NCBI GenBank assembly: GCA_003194525.1
Contig: NBIV01000208.1
Span: 1-64,000 of the forward strand
From: Gracilariopsis chorda
Taxonomy: Eukaryota > Rhodophyta > Florideophyceae > Gracilariales > Gracilariaceae
Reading direction: 5' to 3'
Length of the DNA: 64,000 bases
The notes beneath the pieces are model-generated. The model made no database searches. It was not told where the DNA came from and saw only the letters and a list, made by a program, of their open reading frames with translations. Shown here piece after piece: positions 63,801-64,000 of this stretch (position 1 is the first letter of the stretch; each line of letters opens with the position of its first letter). The position numbers and the translations under genes are program-made.

Positions 63801-64000
63801 TCTCCAAGTCCTTCATGAAGTCGTTTGCGTACTGGTTGTACACCCTTGCAATCAGATCCGGTCGGTCAAACGGTCGAGGGCGGTTACTTTGTGCCGTAAA
63901 TGCGCCACGATTGGTGGTGTCCATCCCAAGACGCTGGATGTCCTCTCGCCAGATGTTCATGGTGATTGTAATGAACAGAGAAGGCGGTCCTCTCCGCGCC
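60835..64000 (-). CDS. Helitron Rep-helicase (RepHel), 5' end outside window
   Basis: RepHel nicks and unwinds DNA to move Helitrons by rolling-circle replication. The frame is open from the right edge (GPPSLFITITMN before the first ATG at 63960) to TAA 60835, over 1,050 codons with no break. The HUH nuclease shows FQERNVPHHHMLVWL (about residue 73, counting from 63960), the Cys/His region CRNRAGRCKFGYD, YNPTLTKKYRSHINVE and the tyrosine motif YLMKYAFK (about residue 200). A Pif1-type SF1B helicase follows: Walker A GSAGTGKT (about 577), Walker B LVLDEASM (about 656), GDYSQLLPVVP, VHKGQGKTLDGLVVDV and YVALSRVR (about 990). The start lies outside, because Helitron N-terminal residues precede 63960. 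An intact frame suggests a recent insertion. Confidence 0.93.
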   Translation of the reverse strand, partial: ARRGPPSLFITITMNIWREDIQRLGMDTTNRGAFTAQSNRPRPFDRPDLIARVYNQYANDFMKDLEKNSEQIFGLKCLGLASKLEFQERNVPHHHMLVWLEGGVIEDVDVIDELIRAELPLPGEDDALRALIRSMHRHRHSTYCRNRAGRCKFGYDSNMIVAETYIEEGTNRVIYRRRRQEDLKIVPYNPTLTKKYRSHINVERTQGGGAVAYLMKYAFKQPKAQEVVLNVSDANETGTHNEQQQEPQVQNDIRAYMRARVVGAVNAAWRLFEFRHVHIVPKVERLAIHLEGERKFLLRGPNQLFSASQPSTLERYFARPEAYANLDYLSYFEKVRLYRTLPARVLNQYDGDSTQVPTDDCDPPMYVVERTDDEQCVARIRGVSPSAIELFALRLLLMNHGSSSYEDARTFNGQQYGTYRETAIVSGLLADGSEFDIAFQEAVQIYSTPSELRRLVVTLYQQGADPEKMAVENWEALCSDIHTGDEQQRKQEMYRRVVEISDRHGGRLLRDHSFFSQHLQQDHTALTEANRATTTRDARVVRNSSTLQSRYATLKPHQRQVIDTVIAALQQRQALQERTSTPGNVFFVQGSAGTGKTYVLNLLRDIVESEGMLAEMTATTGIAASLYEGGRTLHSLLGLGVADRDSTSNTTATLSKYGPRSQRAELLREIQLLVLDEASMLSRKLFELMDALLKDLRCSGMENPPPFGGLTIILSGDYSQLLPVVPQVYMEAEPSGNVRRVYTNILNELPWKSDLWILCSVQVLYLTEQVRQADDPAFASLLRSIARNTISNNAPLSLRSTGGMQTAYQFLWKWLTTRRKEDVDLSKMLIASTNQLVDEHNAAALDLFPGERFTLPSATTVQPDRVPNSEPDVTNTFVPEFAYQYAPTGVPPHNLDLKIGVPVMVIRNVLHPAVLNGKLFVVVRVDHFTMQVARFDENGQVLERQLLHRIDFEFSFADIRMIRRQFPIRLAFAATVHKGQGKTLDGLVVDVRSNFFCAGQLYVALSRVRRNDHVLLLHDPLLTPENAHTIHPMPVPIANPVLPEAIQFCIPPQP

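Overview
The window is nuclear DNA of a eukaryote. It is dominated by nested transposable elements and holds one short island of decayed single-copy host genes. The evidence is chromodomain Ty3/gypsy elements, a Ty1/copia element, a Helitron, a piggyBac-like relic, and homologues of DDB1, ZNG1/CBWD and BLTP1/Csf1 (all eukaryotic families). Conserved host blocks read through long stretches with no obvious introns. Compact, intron-poor genes set among repeat deserts would suit a multicellular red alga, but that is inference; no marker here proves the lineage.

Layout. 1-2909: old Ty3/gypsy relic A (+), cut by the window edge. 3763-about 11700: chromovirus D (-), split by a complete Ty3/gypsy element B (4256-9189, -) and by a 472-bp insertion with a 6-bp target duplication (10164-10635). 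11701-12055: a cluster of GGCGTAC/GTACGCC words. 12360-13309: ZNG1/CBWD zinc-chaperone GTPase pseudogene (-). About 14109-20147: BLTP1/Csf1-like bridge lipid-transfer gene (-), which keeps one frame over several kilobases but is interrupted by stops. 20976-23519: DDB1 pseudogene (+), head-to-head with BLTP1 and cut off by a solo LTR of family D (23520-23887). 24837-25029: a GGGTGA/TCACCC foldback and 21-bp repeat block. 25744-28533: piggyBac-like transposase relic (-) with an in-phase 117-bp tandem duplication.

28605-33929: a full-length old chromovirus C (-) with a perfect TACGT target duplication. 34474-37797: Ty1/copia element F (+), cut by E1. 37798-47705 and 47706-57091: two closely related large chromovirus copies, E1 and E2 (+), joined through one and a half LTRs. 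57092-60834: AT-rich sequence without a recognisable intact gene. 60835-64000: a long, open Helitron Rep-helicase gene (-) that runs off the right edge.

The most unusual signal is in family E. Its LTRs and coding region are packed with short GC-rich hairpins of the form CCNN-loop-NNGG. At several of them the copies keep the stem while the loop differs. The other retroelements here do not show this. The three host genes are all broken, so functional copies presumably exist elsewhere if the organism needs them.
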